Source: Meandrina meandrites (taxonomy: Eukaryota; Cnidaria; Anthozoa; Scleractinia; Meandrinidae). Taken from it: a stretch of 64,000 bases of DNA. Made by a program: the position numbers and the translations under genes. The notes below the pieces were generated by a model, which was not told the origin of the DNA, made no database searches, and saw only the letters and a list, made by a program, of their open reading frames with translations. Positions 11,700-23,905 of the stretch are shown here, one piece after another; positions within the stretch are counted from its first letter, which is position 1; each line of letters starts with the position of its first letter. The stretch spans positions 4,991,201 through 5,055,200 of the forward strand of contig OY855905.1 in assembly GCA_963693305.1 (NCBI GenBank), in the 5' to 3' direction.

Positions 11700-12820
11700 T
11701 AAACAAACGAAAGGCAAAAAAATGCAGAGGAGACAGAAAGTAAACTGTTTAGATTTTGTACAAAGCTGAATATGCAGGAACTCTGAAGAAAAATCGGTAA
11801 GTTTTCCCTGAACAAATAATAGCTAAGTTTACACGGTTTCGTTTATTTTGCCACATTTTTTGCGCCTCACCAAAACGTATTACTATATTTAGTTATAATA
11901 ATTAAAGATTTCCTTGAACGTCTATATAGAATTATATATTATCATGTAAAGAATGACACACAAATATACACAGGTGGATAATGTATCATGAGATGCATTA
12001 GTGGATAACAATTTTGCATATTTTTACAGGTGAATAATGATATAAATCTGACATTTTTATTAATGGTTGAGATGCTCGGCTTATGATGCTTTCTCCCATA
12101 CCGTGAAAAAGCTACTGCAAGCAGAAGCGAACAAAGCCGTTGTGTGTTCTGCGGCATCCTTCAAGTCGTTACCGGAAAATTGCTCGAAAATAAAAGATAA
12201 ATATAAATTGGTGGATAATCAAGTTTGTTAATGATTTAAAGTACTTCGCGCAAATTGAGTGTGTAGTATGTTCAAACTTTTTCGATTTTTGGGACAGTCA
12301 AATTTATTTCGGCATTATCTTACTTTTGCAGAGATATCATAAATTTAATTTCCTTTTCGTTATTCCAGGTGTTTTCCAATTTTTTAGATAAAGCTTCTCT
12401 AATATTGTATTGCCAACATTTTGACGTTACTGAGTGCCACATGACAGGGGCATTGATGTGTCCATGGCAACGAGGCTATATGTTTTACTGCAAAAGTTTA
12501 TTTTTCGCATTTTATAGATGTTACTGCGAAGTCTTACGACAGCATTGTATTTTTAAACTTTTATATAGTAACTTATAGTAGGTTATTTGTTTTTAAACTT
12601 GAGTTTAGTATTGATTTTTAAAGTGCTAAAATCAAAGAAGGCGTGCTAAATTTGTAACGCAAGTAAGCGCTCTACAAATATGTCGAGATTGCTGGTAAAG
12701 TGTGTTCAAACTAAAAATAGAGGACAAATAATTCTTGCAACGATAACGAAGTATTTATGAGAGAAATTATATGAGAGAAATTTAATTGTAACAGATCACA
12801 AATAAAGCAACCCTTCATAC
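11700..12820. other. Non-coding flank between the LINE and TNF A2
   Basis: The sequence is AT-rich with only short frames (11942-12157 minus, 12369-12578 plus), none with recognisable motifs. No gene, RNA or element was identified. Confidence 0.4.
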
Positions 12821-12886
12821 CTTCAACTTTATTGATTTCTTTTCAGCAGATTGCATAAGCCTGAACACAAAAGTGCATTGCTTGAC

Positions 12887-13826
12887 TTAATATTCTATAC
12901 ATGTGTCCTCTTGTTGTACGATACTATAAGCTCCAAAAAAGGTGTGCGCCGAGGCTAGCCACAGATAGCTGTCATAAACGGTAACCAGGCTGATGTAATC
13001 ATCCTGCTTGAGAGGAATCACCCCACCGGCAAACAAGCTGCCATAATCAGTCTGCCCACCGAGTGCCGTTTGCATCAAGCTAAAAGCAGCTCCGTTTATC
13101 GCTAATGCCACGCGGTTGTGAAGAGCCGTTGTGTTGCGGCTTTCAAAAAACACTTGGGCGTAGATGTAGTACGATCCGTGTTCCTGTACTTTCAGACGGC
13201 CATTATCATGACTGAACCCTTGAAATGCTTGGTCGGCCTGGAAGTCAGTGATTTCTGCCAAAAAACAATTCAGGCGAAAAATATATTAAAATAGGATAAA
13301 CATAAGCTGTCTTACGGCCAGCAAATTTCGGATACAATAAACTAATACCGTAAATAACTTGAAATTGTTACCAGTATTTGCGGGGTATTCGCGAGATTGG
13401 CCCAAATTCCCAGACAATTGTCCAACAGGACTCTAAAGTGAAAAAGAAAATATGTCAACATATGATACTTTGTACATTTAATCTTCCACGGCGATGTAAG
13501 TGATTGTCTCAGTGCACATTTAAGGATTCAAGACCACGTACAGAAGGTAATATAGTTTAGTGTAGGCTTATAGATAAAACTGTTTGAGATAGGTTAGAGG
13601 TAAAATTGTATTTATGATATATAATCACTTTTTTTATATATTTTTTAGCGATATTTGATGCTCGTTATATTACCTTAGAAGAAACACGACATATCTAAAA
13701 TAACACTACCATGTTTTTTTTAGTGGAGCAATGGAGAACTGCATGAATAATTAAAACTTTAATTACCGCAAGCGACTCGTGAAACATTGCAATTAGGATC
13801 AACAACAGAACTTCTTGTCGGAACAT
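12887..13826 (-). CDS. TNF-superfamily-like secreted ligand, copy A2
   Basis: Coding exons are 13826-13767 (signal peptide MFRQEVLLLILIAM, ending ESLA), 13432-13372 (61 bp, PVGQLSGN) and 13254-12887 (stop TAA), 162 aa. Splice sites are canonical and the phases match the other copies. The domain has YYIYAQVFF, HNRVAL, GGVIPLKQDDYI and HTFFGAY. Relative to A1 the tail is three residues longer (TCIEY), so the Cys is not quite terminal. A non-coding exon donor lies at 14191/14192. The mature part is essentially only the TNF fold, suggesting a diffusible ligand. Confidence 0.82.
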
Positions 13827-14315
13827 GATTTGGACACCCAGTCTTTTGGAAACCTACGTTAAAGGAAACAATAAAAATAATTGAACTTGTCACATGTAGA
13901 AAAAATGATCATTCTATTTTCAACCTACCAGCTTGAAACGGCGTGTTTCAGACTCCTAGATCATGGAGGAAACGGTGTCAATCGCGTAGTTTTCGCAGAC
14001 GGGGATCAGGAAGAACGGGCACGGGATATTTTTTTCTTGTAAAGAGCATATTTATAGAAAGTTACTAGAAAATCTCATGCCACTGAAATCTTTTGCAACA
14101 TTATTCTCTGAGTCAATCCTAGCTCGAGTACCATTTCCGCCCTGACTGCTAATATGATCATAAAATCTCTAATTCGAAATCATTGCCTTACCCTGCTTGC
14201 AGAAATTCAAGGAACCGTTATAACTAAAATGCAGTTCAACAGCGTGTAGATTGATTGATGCATAGGTAACCGATCCTAAGTCAAAGAACGTATTAATTAA
14301 GGAATTAATTGAAAA

Positions 14316-14335
14316 GATTGATGGAAAGGAGGGGC
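14316..14335 (-). promoter_or_regulatory. Conserved upstream block of TNF A2
   Basis: GATTGATGGAAAGGAGGGGC lies at the same distance from the first-exon donor as in A1. AACGTATTAATTAAGGAATT just beside it recurs in part near the other copies. Confidence 0.4.
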
Positions 14336-14399
14336 ATGAATAATCGCTTACAGTGATCCACTGCAGTTTGACTGCCAAAAAGTTGCCATTTTTCTAAAG

Positions 14400-15540
14400 A
14401 AACAACTTTATTAAACTATGATTCGATCAAATTGATTTTGTTGCCTAGTGTACAAAAATATAAATTGGATTGTTTTAAGTGGAAAATATGTCGACTCAGC
14501 GGTTGTTTGCTTGTTCTGGTTGTTTTTGGAGAACTAACGTGAATAGTATTTTCAGACTTCTTCTACAAATAATTCAGCATTCAATGGTTTTCCGTAAATT
14601 CTCTTCTTCTGGTTTTTCCTTGAAAGGCATCGAAAATATCTTAAAGCCTCAACACGAACGACCCAAGATTAGACTAGAGAATTTCATTAAATGCTCGTTC
14701 GAAATATTGAAAGGAAGTTATTTAGAATTGCCTTTCCAAAGCGCCCGTGAGACGCTTTACTTAAGCTAGGCAACAGTGAAATGTCTGGCGTTTTGATATG
14801 TTGTCCGCCATTCTTTTTACTCGATATTCACTATAATTCATGACGAAGAGTAACAGGAAGTATTTTAATTCTTCTTGTGTGTGATTAAGGAAAAAATCAA
14901 TCACGGGGGACGAAACAAAGAGTAATTTTTTGCAAATTTGTATAAAGCTGAGTACACAAAGTCTGGTAATACTGATCAAGTGTCAGACAGTGAACAATTT
15001 TCCGTGACCTAATGGTTTGCCAAAAGTCAATACTCTAACAACTGGAATAATGAAGTTTGTGTTCACCAACACAATCTCTATTTTGCTGAAGTCGAATCTT
15101 TATATTACTGTGCCTGTTTTGCTTATTGGGTTAAAAAATGTAATAATAATAATTTCTTGTTTTTCGGAAAATAACCACAATTTTTCTCAAGGTATTAAGA
15201 GGGCGAGGGATTTTCGGTTTCACACATATACCGAACAAGGAGGTTCTTGTAGTCGATGCTCATTTACCCATGCTTTTTATTCAAACTTGTTAGTTAGTCT
15301 ACGGTATCTGTGTTTTCCCAAGAAGGCTCCCGTTAGGAAAAAAAATGTCGTCATCAGCAATGTGCCGACTGGATCCGATTAAACCCGAGTGCAAATTGGC
15401 GACACCGAACAGGAAAATCCCTAAGGATGGAAAACAATAGCTTCATTATATTAGAAAATTTAAACCCTAACATTGGGCAAAGTTTGATATGACGCGGAAA
15501 TCAAATAAATGTGTAAATCACAGTCAACAATTTATATCTC
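14400..15540. other. A2-B2 intergenic region
   Basis: Unit-wide repeated blocks are shared with 7.5-8.0 and 21.5-22.2 kb. The frames at 14479-14769, 14761-14979 and 15017-15382 are not preserved as proteins in the sister copies. No gene is called. Confidence 0.4.
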
Positions 15541-15627
15541 AAGCTTTATTTTTTCCTTTCATGAAGACTACATCGGCATGAACACAATAGTACATACTCA
15601 TGTCACATATTGCTGACTTTGGAGTCG

Positions 15628-16570
15628 TTAATCACTAATTTTAAATGCTCCAAAAAAGGTGTGCGCCTTTGACATCCACAGATAACTGTCGTAAACAGTT
15701 GCCAAATGGATGTAATCATCCTGTTGTAGACGAATCACCCCACCGGTGTACCTGCTGCCATAATCAGCCTGCCACCGGAGCCCCGTTTGTATCTGGGCGA
15801 ACGAAGCTTGATTAACTTTAAGAACCACACGGTTGTGATATTCATGCGCTTCAGGGTAGTTCTCAAAAAATACGTGGGCGTAGATAAAGTAATGTCCAGA
15901 TTCCTGTACTTTCAGGCGGCCATTTTCTTGAATGAACCCTTGCAATTTTTCGTCTTCATAAAAGTCCGTGATCTCTGTCAATATAAAAGATATATTTAAG
16001 GCTATTTGACGACATCTTCAACCGACAACCTTTAGTAACCTTTGGAGAAAGTAAATCTACGAGGGCCTAAAAAACAATAAAATAAGTAGCTTGAAATAGG
16101 TACCTGTATTTGCGGGGTATTTACGAGATAGACCAGAATCACCTGACAACTGTCCAGAAGCAGTAATCTAAAGTAGAAATCAAAGCATGTTAACACGATA
16201 CTTTATATCTTAGCTTTTGCACATACAACATCAATTTTAGAACTATGGTATTATTGCTCTAAACTTGAAGACAAAGATAATAATGCAGTTTAAAAATACT
16301 TTCTTAAGTAAAATCTCAACCTTGTTTATTGCATTCCTAGCTTTCTGATTAGCTCACAATTTATCAGTTAATAACCGATGTTGTATCTTCTATGAAAGTT
16401 GGACGGGCGATGCGTTTACAATTTTGTTCGCGGTTACAAGAAGATTACATTATCCTTTAAAAAGTCAGCCTTTGTAGAAGAAACGATTTACTAATCTTGT
16501 TTTTTTTTACCGTTAGTGAAGGTTGTGCCATTGCAGCCAGGATTAAGAAGACAAGTGCTAGTCGGAACAT
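15628..16570 (-). CDS. TNF-superfamily-like secreted ligand, copy B2
   Basis: Coding exons are 16570-16511 (signal peptide MFRLALVFLILAAM, ending PSLT), 16167-16104 (64 bp, SGQLSGD) and 15974-15628 (stop TAA), 156 aa. It pairs with B1 by exon length, by tail (KISD) and by the motifs HYFIYAHVFF, HNRVVL, TGGVIRLQQDDYI and HTFFGAF. The first exon ends in ACG before the donor, where the others have GCG, and the middle exon starts ITAS instead of NPVS. This is the most diverged copy of the five but is fully open. A non-coding exon donor lies at 16857/16858. Confidence 0.82.
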
Positions 16571-16990
16571 GATCTTAAACTGGGATACACTGCCCTGGTA
16601 ACCTGCGTTGAACAAAACAGCAAATCTTTTCAGTTTTGATAACAGCTTGTTTCAGACTTCCAAATAACGGAGAAATAACGGCATCGATGGTTTTATTCTC
16701 ATAATCTGCAGAATACAAGTTTGAACTCAAAAAACTTCTTCTTTCAAAGCATAAATAAACGACTTTACCTGTTTTGTGTCTGAAATGGAATCGATTGCAA
16801 CAGTTTTCTCTACATTAATCCTGCGATCACAATCAGTTTCGTTCAAAATGGTCTTACCTTTGCGGTGTTAATCAGTTTGACAGTTAAAACTAGTAGTTAC
16901 TGCTTAAATTTCTGTTACGAGTAGATTGATGCATAGGTGACGGATCTTACGTCAACTGAAGAACGTATTAATTATAACATTTATTGAAAA

Positions 16991-17014
16991 GATTGATGGA
17001 TGGTAGGGAGGGGC
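16991..17014 (-). promoter_or_regulatory. Conserved upstream block of TNF B2
   Basis: GATTGATGGATGGTAGGGAG followed by GGGC is the same block with a 4-bp duplication of ATGG. It lies about 135 bp upstream of the first-exon donor. Confidence 0.4.
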
Positions 17015-17099
17015 AAGAACTGATCACGGTGCTCAGCTGCCTATGAATGGTACGGAAGAAAATGTAATTTTTTTTCTCTAATTTTAAATCTCGATAATG

Positions 17100-18600
17100 C
17101 ATTTTTTCTAAACCTGTATGATTTTGACATTCTTTTTCCCACCGAAAGATGAAACCATAACTTAACGTTTGTCTGCTCTAACGTATCAGCCTTTAATTTT
17201 GTTCAGTTCAGTTGGACGAAAACTTTATATATTAGCTTTTTGATAAACTTAAAACTTTTGTGTTTTTACAAAAAAAAGTATCATGCGATCCATGAGTTCC
17301 ATGCGTAAGAGCTCGTGCGTGTGTGGACGTTAAATGTAAAGCTGAAAATGCTAATCGAGTAAACAAAACTTGCCTTGTAACAAAATTTGCCTTGTTTACC
17401 GCGATCTAACGGCTTTGCCAAAACGTTCTACTTTAACCTTAACCTTAACATTTATTGTGCCACCTAAACTCAGCTAACCTTTTGCCAAGAGGATTCTGGC
17501 CTCTTTGAAGAAGTCTTCAGTTGGACGAAAATTACCAATCGCGTTATTTAAGTATCAGAATAGAAATAATTCATAAGTTAACACTATTTACTTTCTTTTT
17601 GTATCCCAACCCAAACTAAAATCTTAGATATAACGAACAGAAAACTATTTCTTATACGAGAGTAACGAATGAAAGTTTTTTGTCGATTACAACAAAACTG
17701 AACAAGCGAAAGAAAAAAAAAACCGAAAGCAAAGGACGCAGAAAGTAAATTGTTTAAATTTTGTACAAAGCTGAATACACGAAATCTGAAGAAAAGTCCG
17801 TAAGTAACTCCTGAACAAATAAAAGCTTTCTTTGAACGGTTTCGTTTGTTCTGCAATATGCTTTATGTCTCAATAAAACGTAATCCTATAACTACACATT
17901 GCTTCGAACACCTACGTAACATGATTTTCCAAATCCTACACAAGCACCTCCCCACGTTCTTCTCAAGTCCCCGATCTTTTTTCACGTGAATTGATTAAAT
18001 TTGCAAGTGCAATCGCGGCGATTTAAATGATATAAAGTGGCAACTAAGTCGCAAAATTCTTAGTTGCTTCAAGGTAGCGGTAACATGTTATTTTACATAT
18101 GTTAAAAAATGAATGATTTTTTGCACGTTGTGTGTCACATTGTCTCCGACCGACATTGTTTTACTCGAAAAACCATCAAAAGAGACGTAATTGTGCGACA
18201 TGGGGATTTTGAGGATTTTTTTTGGTCTAAACTTTTTTGAAATTAGTTTTAGGCAACTTAACCCACAAAAAATATCTGAACATCTAAAGGAAGATGTGAC
18301 ATTACTTTACGGCGAGAAATCAAATCACGGCTATAAATATCGATTTTTTGAAGACGCGCGGAAACAACTTGAAACGTTTAGCCTCAATTTTCAAGTTGTA
18401 ATCCATTTCCATCCTAGCCATCTACAGTCAAAGACGCTTGTTAACAGTTTCAGTACTTTAATATAGCAATTGTAAATTACATGTTTACATGTAAACGATA
18501 ATTCCATACGAAGGATTACAAAGAAAGCTATGCTTTCCGCCTGATTCCTAAAAAGAAAACAATCGGACCTCTTCTTTCTTATCATCTTCATTATTTATTA
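17100..18600. other. B2-A3 intergenic region
   Basis: The left part (17.1-17.9 kb) resembles 10.3-11.9 kb upstream of B1 (for example GCCAAAACGTTCTACTTTAA) without the LINE, so the LINE entered the B1 unit after or independently of duplication. The plus frame at 18191-18466 shows no known motif and is not called. Confidence 0.45.
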
Positions 18601-18722
18601 CACAAATGATGCTTTCGACATGCGGGACGCGTGTCACATCTGAAATGGTCTAGCTCACCAAGGTTCTCTCGTAGGCCAGGGGTTAGCGCGCCCAACCGGT
18701 GTCTGGGAGGCCATTGGTTTGA

Positions 18723-18862
18723 TAGCCTGCGAGCAGGCTCCAAAAGGAATCGGCGAGTGAAGGGAGCCAAGAAGGGCCTTTTTTCCTTTCCCAACCCCCT
18801 TTTCTCCTGCCACTTTCTTTTCGCCCATCCTCAACCGGAGAGCCTGTTTACAGGCTATGTTT
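18723..18862. mobile_element. Small MITE with TAGCCTG...CAGGCTA termini
   Basis: The left end TAGCCTGCGAGCAGGCTC and right end GAGCCTGTTTACAGGCTA are imperfect inverted repeats about 140 bp apart. Each end is itself palindromic. The frames reading across it on both strands are shadows of this repeat. Confidence 0.6.
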
Positions 18863-19556
18863 TTGATTCCCTTCGGATAATCAGAACTTTTCCTTGTCCC
18901 ACGCTTGTGACAAATGGACATTTCATCTTTATCTACGTTGTTTCCTCGCAGTTTAAGGCATTTAAAACTCTAACGTGCGATTTGAAACTGACACTAGTTA
19001 CGCACACGCAGGTGATCCAATTTAGCATTACCAAACTCAACTGCTGAAGGTCTGTAGTTAAGAAGCCTTCCCCGCCCACGCTGAAATAATCATTTTAAAT
19101 TACTTTTGCATTTGTGGTTTTGTTTTTGCAATTTGAATGTACATGAGTGACTTCAGTTTGCTGTTCTGCTCATTATGTGCAAGCAATCACTGCCATGGTG
19201 TGCGTGAAAATCTAAATAGGATATAGTATGCATGCAAAGAGAAGTTATACTTTACATATCCAAACTGCTACAGTGTACAATGCTTCAGTAAATTAAACCC
19301 CTTCAAATTAAAAAAAAAACCCATATAATTCCCGTCAAATTCGCTGCCTTAAAAATGTATATCATCTATGAAGACAAATGCTCAATACACACTCTTTTCT
19401 CCAAAAACGTTGGTTGACAAGCTTTCTCTCTTTTCTAACATTTAAAGTAATGTTTAGTCTAGTAACAGATCACAAAGCACCCCTTCATACCTTCGACTTT
19501 ATTGATTTCTTTTCAGCAGTTTGCATAGGCCTGAACACAAAAGTGCATTGCTCGAC

Positions 19557-20636
19557 CTATTCTAAACAGGTACTTTGTTGTTCGATTCTATAAGCTCCAA
19601 AAAAGGTGTGCTCCGATGCCACCCACAAATAGCTGTCATAAACGGTAACCAAGCTGATGTAATCATCCTGCTGGAGCGGAATCACCCCACCGGTATACAA
19701 GCTGCCATAATCAGCCTGCCCACCGAGTCCCGTTTGCAGTAAGCTAAAAGCAGCTCCGTTTATCGTTAGAGCCACGCGGTTGTGAAGAGCCGATGTGTTG
19801 CGGCTTTGAAAAAACGCTTGGGCGTAGATGTAGTACGATCCGTGTTCCTGTACTTTCAGGCGCCCATTATCATAACTGAATCCTTGGAATGTTTGGTCGG
19901 TCTGAAAGTCAGTGATTTCTGCCAAAAAAGCCAATAAAAAATATTTAAATAGGATAAACACGAATTGCCTTACAGCCTGCAAAGATTGAACATAACTAAC
20001 TAATGCCTTTAATAACTTGAAATTGTTACCAGTATTTGCGGGGTATTCACGAAATTGGCCCAAATTCCCTGACAATTGTCCAAGAGGACCCTGGAGAGAG
20101 AAATAAAGCATGTTAAGATATGATGCTTACATATTTAAAATTCCACGACGATGCAAGTGATTGTTTCGGCACAATCAAGACCAAGCACCTGAAGTACAGA
20201 ACTGGAGGTAATATAGTTCAGTCTAAGCTTATAGATGAAACTGTTAGAGACAGGTTAGAGATTAAACTGTCACTGTATTTAATAATCCTTTTAGATATCC
20301 GAGAGGTCGACATAATAAGCCCCACATCAGGACAAATTTACGACAATAGGCCTCCAGCATTCCCGAAAACCAGTCCCTGTCATTTCTTAAGAACAAATGA
20401 CCTACGATAGATCTTGCCTATTTTATGTCGTAACAGTATGTTTAGCGAGATTAGATGTTTAGTACAATACCTTAGAAGAAACACGACATACCCGAAAATA
20501 ACACTATGAAGCTTGCAAGCATGTCTTCCTAAGTGGAAGAGGGGAGAAACGACTGAATAATATAAATTTTAATTACCGCAAGCGAAGCGTGCGTCATTGC
20601 AATCAGGATCAACAAAGGAACTTCTTGTCGGAACAT
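19557..20636 (-). CDS. TNF-superfamily-like secreted ligand, copy A3
   Basis: Coding exons are 20636-20577 (signal peptide MFRQEVPLLILIAM, ending ASLA), 20090-20030 (61 bp, GPLGQLSGN) and 19918-19557 (stop TAA), 160 aa. It is very close to A1 over the TNF domain (YYIYAQAFF, HNRVAL, TGGVIPLQQDDYI, HTFFGAY; tail STCLE). The long minus-strand frame reaching 20111 reads through the last intron and the middle exon in another frame; the splice sites give the true structure. A non-coding exon donor lies at 21014/21015. Confidence 0.82.
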
Positions 20637-21131
20637 GATTTGGACACCCAGTCTTTTGGAAACCTACATTGAACGAAACAATTAGTCCTTGGGAAATACT
20701 GAACGTGTCACATGTAGAAAATTAATAATTACATTTTCATTCTACAGGTTTGAAACTGCTTGTTCAGACTCCTAGATGATGAAGGGAACGCGTCAATCAC
20801 GCTGTTCTCAAAATCGGGGATCAGGAGGAACGGACGTCAGGTATAGCCACAAGATATTGCTTCTTTTAAAGTGCATATACAGTAAACTTGTAGGAAATCT
20901 TATGCGACTGAAATCATTTGCAATCTTTTACTTTAAATCTGCCTAGCTCGAGAACTATTTCCGCCCTGACGTCCGCCAATACGACCAAAAATCATTCATT
21001 CAAAATGGTCTTACCTTGGTTTTAGAAATTCGGGGAACTGTTAAAACTGAAATGCAGTTCTCTGGCCTGTAGAATGATACATAGGCAATTGATCTTAAGT
21101 CAAGGATGAATAATTAGGAATTAACTGAAGA

Positions 21132-21147
21132 GATTGATGGGAGGGGC
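21132..21147 (-). promoter_or_regulatory. Conserved upstream block of TNF A3
   Basis: GATTGATGGGAGGGGC is a 4-bp shorter form of the block seen in the other four copies, at the same place relative to the first exon. GTCAAAAATCAC follows, as in A1. Confidence 0.4.
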
Positions 21148-21639
21148 GTCAAAAATCACAGTGACGGCTGCCTTTGAATACCAAAAAGGAGAAAAAGCAT
21201 TTTTGCCATTTTTTTAACAACTTTAAACCACTATTTGATCCTTTTTTAACTTTAAATTGTTTAATTTTCAAAATGATTTATTACCTAGTGTACAAAAATA
21301 TAAATTGCATCGTTTTAAGCTGAAAGAGGAAACAATAATGACTTAGCAGTTGTTTGCTCAGGGAGATTTCACATATTTAATATTTTCAAACTGTATATAA
21401 TTTGTATATTCAGCATTCAATTATTTTCAATACGATATCTTCTTTTTTCCCCTTAAGCTTGGACGCCATCGAAAATATCGTAAAATATAACAATCGTGAA
21501 CGTCCAAAGAATCGGCTATGAAATTTAATACAATGCTCACTAAAGATTTTTGAAAGGAAATCATTTGGAACTTTACTTACCTAAGCTCATGAGAAAAGCA
21601 CTATTCAAGTTTCCCGTCCGTTTTAAGTAATAGAAAGAG

Positions 21640-21775
21640 TGTTTCGTCTCATTTCCAAACACCGAGAAAAGAGTTGAAAGTACGATGCACAGCGGAGTAA
21701 TTTTGACGAACTTTGAGCTGTTTGGCAATGTGATAAACACTCTCTCGTGTTTGATATATCTTCTCAATCGAAACT
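21640..21775. repeat. Palindromic MITE-like repeat, copy 3
   Basis: CATTTCCAAACACC and the inverted GAGCTGTTTGGCAATGTGAT flank GTACGATGCACAGCGGAGTA, as at 258-405 and 7138-7248. It sits at the position in the A3 unit that matches the copy in the A1 unit, so insertion probably preceded duplication. Confidence 0.5.
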
Positions 21776-22215
21776 AAAACTACGGAGAAAACAGAGAAAT
21801 AAAATCGCCGAGTACATTAAGTCTGATAATACTAGTCAATGAACGACCAAAGGTCCGACTATCGAAGTTCAGAAGATGCTCGTTCGAAATATCGAAAGGA
21901 AATCATTTAGAATTGCTTTTTTCTAAAGCGCGCGTGAGACACGTGACGCAAAAAGGTTTATCGACTGCCCTGTTTTTTTTTTTTTTCTTAAATGAAGATT
22001 AACTATAAAACATGACCAAGAGTAACGGGAAATATTTAAATCCTTCGTTGTACCCGATTAAGGAAAAAATCACAGTGGACGAAATAAAAAGTAATTTGTG
22101 AAAATTTGTATAAAGCTGAGTACATATAGTCTAATAATACTGTTCAAGTGTCAGTCAGTCAACAGTTTTTCGTGACCTAATGTTTTGCCAAAAGTCAATA
22201 CTTTAACAACTGGAA

Positions 22216-23905
22216 CAATGTACAGACTTTTTCACAAAAATCACAAGTCGAAATAGTTCTTCTTTAGCCTGGAGCACAATGTGGCAAAAACGCATGAGAG
22301 CGAAGAATGTTTGCAAAATGATCAATGCCAACTTCACTCGTGACAATTTCAAAAGGATACAACTTCCGTAAGCACATTGTGGCTGTTTTAGAAAACCTGC
22401 ACCCTGTTTAAAATGACACCATACTAATTGCGCTACCTTTCCTTTTATCGTGAATTATTTTTCGTATTTTGATCGAAATTAGCGCCTGAAAACTTACCGT
22501 ATGACAGTGTTTACAGAGAGCGAGCCTGTATTTTCACAGCAAAGACCGCTGAGGCAATGTACTTTTTTCGAATCCTTTCCCAAAGAACGCACGAATCATT
22601 CGTATTTCTCGGATATGATCTGATGTATCCACTCGGAGTGTGGATTTTTCAGATCATTGAGTCCGAGATTAAGCCATTTTCGGATATAGGTAAAGAAACG
22701 CAAAATCCGTTTTTGGATACAAGAATCCGGATTTGGATTTTCCCAATGAAACGCACCCTTAAATTATAGGTTATGACATATCCGTTTTAGAATGTATTGG
22801 GGTGTGTCTGGTGTCTAGATCTGTTTACCATCTGAAAACCACACATAGGTATTACATGTACCGTTAATCGAGCTGTCATTAGCATCGAACATTTGGCTAG
22901 TGCAGATTTTATCGTTTTATTGGCTAGTTTTGCCAGGGAAAGGAAACGTTTGTACGATTTAGTTAAAAACATATAATATAATGTATTTACAATACTCAAC
23001 ACAAAATTATATCCTTTTCGAAATCTCGGCCTCTGGTTTATTCTTTAAACATTCTTAAAACTTCGCAGATTTCAGCCTAGGTATTCTTATAAAAAATAGT
23101 GCACTTGAAAAAAGCATTGAGGGTTACCAACAATTTGAGAGAGTAAACTGCAAGCGAAGTTAACGCAATGACAGTCAGCCCTATATGTGTTTAGAAATTA
23201 GTTTCCCCAGCGCTCGTGGTGTGACGTTGCGACATGAGTTACGTGCGCAGCAAGGATGTGCATAAATAGTTAGTGCGAAGTAAACTTTTACACTGTTTGG
23301 GCAATAAACTCGTGCATTTATTCATTATTAACATTTATTTATTGTGTTTGCCCTGCATATAATTTCATTGTCACTACAATTCTACACTTAGAGCCGTTTC
23401 TTTCCATTTTTGCTGATAATATACACTCGTGTTATATATTCCTGAATTCTGTTTTTTCTCTTAAAGATGTTGCAATGTCATGGTATTAGCAGTAAGCGTT
23501 ATAGAATAGCTGGGAATATTATTAGCAATGAAACTATTTCACTGATATACCAATTTTTAAATCAAATTTCATGTAATCATCTTTTTTCTTTGAGGTTTTC
23601 GTCCTCGATGCAATTTTATGCTTCATCACCGGTGGCTAGGGGAGGTTCGATGTGTTGTTCTTGAGACTTGGGAGGGGACCTTCCAAGGTACCTGCTGCAT
23701 CTCACATCATCTGGTCCAGTTGGGTAATTACGTGTCCAGTACGTATAGAGAATCCAAACATTCATCTTGGTTAACTTGGATCGCTGGATGAAAAGGAGTG
23801 AATAATATTAACCACAAAGAACGACGCAGCAGGAAACGAGATAAATACAAAAGGTAATAAGCACCCAGTCTCAGTCTTATAAGCTCCACCCCCCTTCCAC
23901 TAATT
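22216..23905. other. Unassigned region after the TNF array breakpoint
   Basis: Similarity to the TNF units ends near 22.2 kb. A stretch at about 22580-22760 repeats GGATTT-like words (GAATCCGGATTTGGATTTTC) and looks like a MITE remnant. No TNF-domain exon was found where a B3 gene would be expected. No other gene is recognisable. Confidence 0.35.

Larger units (their letters stand above)
5430..22215 (-). repeat. Tandem array of five TNF-like genes (A-B-A-B-A)
   Basis: Gene bodies start near 5.5 (A1), 8.6 (B1), 12.9 (A2), 15.6 (B2) and 19.6 kb (A3). A copies resemble each other more than B copies do, and the reverse also holds. The A-A and B-B steps are about 6.7-7.4 kb, so the duplicated unit was an A-B pair. 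Non-coding blocks also repeat, for example AAAGCTGAGTACACAAAGTC near 7.77 and 14.95 kb with a diverged copy near 22.12 kb. Similarity stops near 22.2 kb, where a third B gene would be expected next. Confidence 0.75.

Noticed and set aside
18191..18466. 91-aa plus-strand frame between TNF B2 and A3
   Set aside because: No motif, no splice support and low-complexity Phe-rich content; probably chance.
19557..20111. 184-aa continuous minus-strand frame at TNF A3
   Set aside because: It reads through the last intron. The same splice sites as in the other four copies give a better gene with a signal peptide.
5500..20636. Calling the five ligand genes C1q-domain proteins
   Set aside because: C1q and TNF folds are related, but the motifs (QLSGN, YYIYAQ, HTFFGA) and the spacing match TNF/EDA better.
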